Source: Saprospirales bacterium (GTDB lineage: Bacteria; Bacteroidota; Bacteroidia; Chitinophagales; JADIYW01). From it: a stretch of DNA of 7,957 nt. The stretch is taken from positions 1-7,957 of the forward strand of contig JADJSS010000034.1 in the NCBI GenBank assembly GCA_016711605.1, read 5' to 3'. The translations under genes and the position numbers were made by a program. Under the pieces are notes generated by a model. The model was not told the origin of the DNA. It made no database searches and saw only the letters and a list, made by a program, of their open reading frames with translations. Positions 6,096 to 7,957 of the stretch are shown piece by piece (the stretch's first letter is position 1; each line of letters opens with the position of its first letter).

Positions 6096-7957
6096 TTATT
6101 TCTTTTTTAAATCCTCTAACACATAGCGCACAGATTCCACGTTATCTATCGTGGCTAACGAGATATTAACCGGATTTTGGTTTTGTAAAAGCTTGAAACT
6201 GTTGTTCTAAGAACTCAGCTTTGTTCACATCCTCTTTCTGATCTAAAATAGAAGGGAGGTCTTTTTAGATGTTCGAGGATTTTAATTCCTTTTGCTTTAA
6301 ATTCATCTGCAAAAATGCAATTCAAAGACCATTCCGTCTATTACCCGCTCGAAGAACTTCGGCAAATGTATTGAGACTTGGATTTTTAAATTCTTGGGAA
6401 AGTTTTTTTCCAGTGATGATATAATCTACAATAGTCTCAAATGGTTTTACAATTCTGGATTGTCTATCGGTGCGCGGAGAATAGGGAGTTGCTCGACTTT
6501 ATATTTTGACCACATCGTAGTTCCCATACCTGTGGTCGTTGCTATTTTAAAAAAATACCATTCCGTACACTTTGCATTTAAAACGGATAATAAATATTTT
6601 AAGGATTTTCCTGCAAAAAAGAAAGTTGTTTTATTTAGGTATTTTTTACTATCATCGAAAACAAATTTTGCTTTATCTGATAATTGCCCATATTATTTTA
6701 GGTTTATCAAAGTCATCCTTGTAGCTAATTGAATAAGGTATTTGCCACCATTTTTCGCCATCTCTTACTACGTTTAAGCGATTCTTTAATTGATTTTTAA
6801 AATTTAAAGATGCTGGTAAATACCTTGATATTCTTCTATTGAATAATCTCTATGGGCAAATATTAAATATTCATTATTATATGTATATTTATACCTTCTT
6901 AAATCTTACCAGATAACATAGGCTTTATCAAAGTCTCACTTTTCTTATCAACTGCAATTAATTCATTTCGTTTGTTTGAGTCTATTATAAATGCATCATT
7001 AAACCCGTTACTACACACCTCTATAAATTTTCAAATCCAAATCTTTTAAGAGAATACCTGCTTTCTCCATCACTACTTTGATAGTTAAACTAACCTTTGT
7101 TCCAACATCCCATTGAGCATCTGATAGTTCTCCTAAATGCATTTTATTCTTCTCAAAAAAAACTAAATAAATTAGTCCCTACTTTATATTCACTCGTGAC
7201 ACTTGCGGCTTCTAGCCGTTTTGCGTATTTCTCTTTTTCCAGTAGTAGCATATTGGGAACAACAATCGCTGCATCAAATATCTGTGTGTCTTCAAAGTTA
7301 AGCAGTAGCAGTGGATTAGAATGTTCAAGTAGGTATTTGCGTAATGCTGCTCCGTATTGGGTTCTCATCCAGGAATTGGAAGTGATAAAGAATCCATATC
7401 CACCAGAGCACAAAAGCTCTATTTGCCTTTCATAGAATAGACAATAAATATCACCCGTCTTAGTAAATGTTTCGAATTCCAACTGGTCAAATAAATCTGA
7501 CTGTTCTCGAATTTTAGCTAACTGTATATACGGCGGATTACCTACTATAATATCAAAGCCACCACCAAACACCTCAGGAAATTCCATTTGCCAATGAAAG
7601 GTCTTGTTTCGTTTTAGGGCAGTTTCTCCGTCCTTGCCTAATTGGTATTCTAAGGCAAAGCGGGAATCTAGTTTTACTCGAAAAAGTTCATTCGTTTTTT
7701 CTAGAATACTTTGTAATTTCAAGGCAAAGTTCGTTGATAGGCTGGCGATATGGATTTGGGACAAATCCGATTTAATCTCTAAGGCTCTTTTAAATTCTGA
7801 GCTATCTAGCTTTTTACTTGCTAGAATACTTCCCAATTCTTCTAGCTCTTGTAAAGATTTTACCTTTCTGTCCTAATACGAGAAAGGTTTTGAATCTTTA
7901 CTTTAAATTCTTTGGGTAATTCTTCTAGATTTTCTGCAATTGGTTTGTATCTTTTGC
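6096..7957 (-). pseudogene. Eco57I/type IIG-like N6-adenine DNA methyltransferase, C-terminal part, frameshifted
   Basis: Transfers a methyl group from S-adenosylmethionine to adenine N6 in a specific DNA site; type IIG members also cut DNA through an N-terminal nuclease. Seen: motif IV NPPY at 7528-7539 inside FDIIVGNPPYIQL, followed by TGDIYCLFYERQIELL and GGYGFFITSNSWMRT, in an intact 227-codon stretch (7153-7836). Joined frames then give the TaqI-like target-recognition region: LKDLDLKIYRG, NGFNDAFIIDS, LIKPMLSGKDLRRY, WWQIPY, and the C-terminal signature FERVIDGMVFELHF followed by ESVRYVLEDLKKK. The SAM-binding motif I and any nuclease domain lie outside the window, so type IIG enzyme, stand-alone methyltransferase and BREX PglX-like protein cannot be separated; the C-terminal signature favours type IIG. 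About eleven frame changes are needed, among them near 7872, 7155-7162, 6450, 6311-6315, 6262-6266 and 6175-6178. It is the first visible gene of the cassette. Confidence 0.83.

Noticed and set aside
6394..6732. 112-codon + strand open frame
   Set aside because: It lies antisense to the target-recognition region of the methyltransferase, whose joined frames give strong family motifs. It has no homology that I recognise.
7097..7435. 112-codon + strand open frame
   Set aside because: Antisense shadow of the conserved methyltransferase region with TSNSWMRT and the following motifs; Ser/Leu-rich composition typical of a reverse-strand shadow.
7604..7876. 90-codon + strand open frame
   Set aside because: Antisense to the methyltransferase segment just upstream of NPPY; no supporting motif.
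3304..7957. Transcriptional slippage or programmed frameshifting rescuing the broken genes
   Set aside because: Many sites are only GG or runs of 3-5 bases, too short for efficient slippage, and about thirty events would be needed for three proteins.
1..7957. CRISPR array, tRNA, rRNA, insertion sequence or attachment site
   Set aside because: No regularly spaced repeats, tRNA-like cloverleaf, rRNA segments, transposase motifs or flanking direct repeats were seen on either strand.

Overview
The window is AT-rich bacterial DNA with two convergent halves. Nothing in it fixes the species. The low G+C, the A/T-rich codon choice and an archaeal-like family B polymerase in a bacterium would fit a Leptospira-type spirochaete, but that is a weak inference.

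Left half (1-3133, + strand): a two-gene unit with uninterrupted reading frames. The first gene encodes a family B DNA polymerase of the PolB2 type. It keeps the polymerase aspartates but has no recognisable proofreading exonuclease residues. Seventeen bases after its stop begins an SRAP (YedK/HMCES-type) protein with every catalytic residue in place; this family covalently traps abasic sites in single-stranded DNA. Together they look like a DNA-damage-tolerance pair. The unit ends at a strong hairpin with a T-rich tail (3234-3266).

Right half (3304-7957, - strand, read right to left): a compact defence-type cassette. The order is an Eco57I/type IIG-like adenine methyltransferase (5' end outside the window), a RecF/SMC-like AAA ATPase starting 3 nt after it, a 46-aa ORF overlapping the ATPase end, an AbiJ-like abortive-infection protein (AbiJ_NTD4 type), and an intact 55-aa acidic protein. 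The spacing suggests one transcript.

The three large genes of this cassette are each cut by many single-base (some two-base) frame changes, about thirty by eye in roughly 4.4 kb. Most lie in short homopolymers, and one falls inside the ATPase Walker A motif. If the frame changes are corrected, the proteins read as ordinary, well-conserved family members with no clear in-frame nonsense substitutions. The roughly 1,000 codons to the left contain no interruption. Either this is locally poor sequence over an intact defence operon, or a recently inactivated operon; raw reads would decide. The genes are annotated here as broken, with their inferred full extents.
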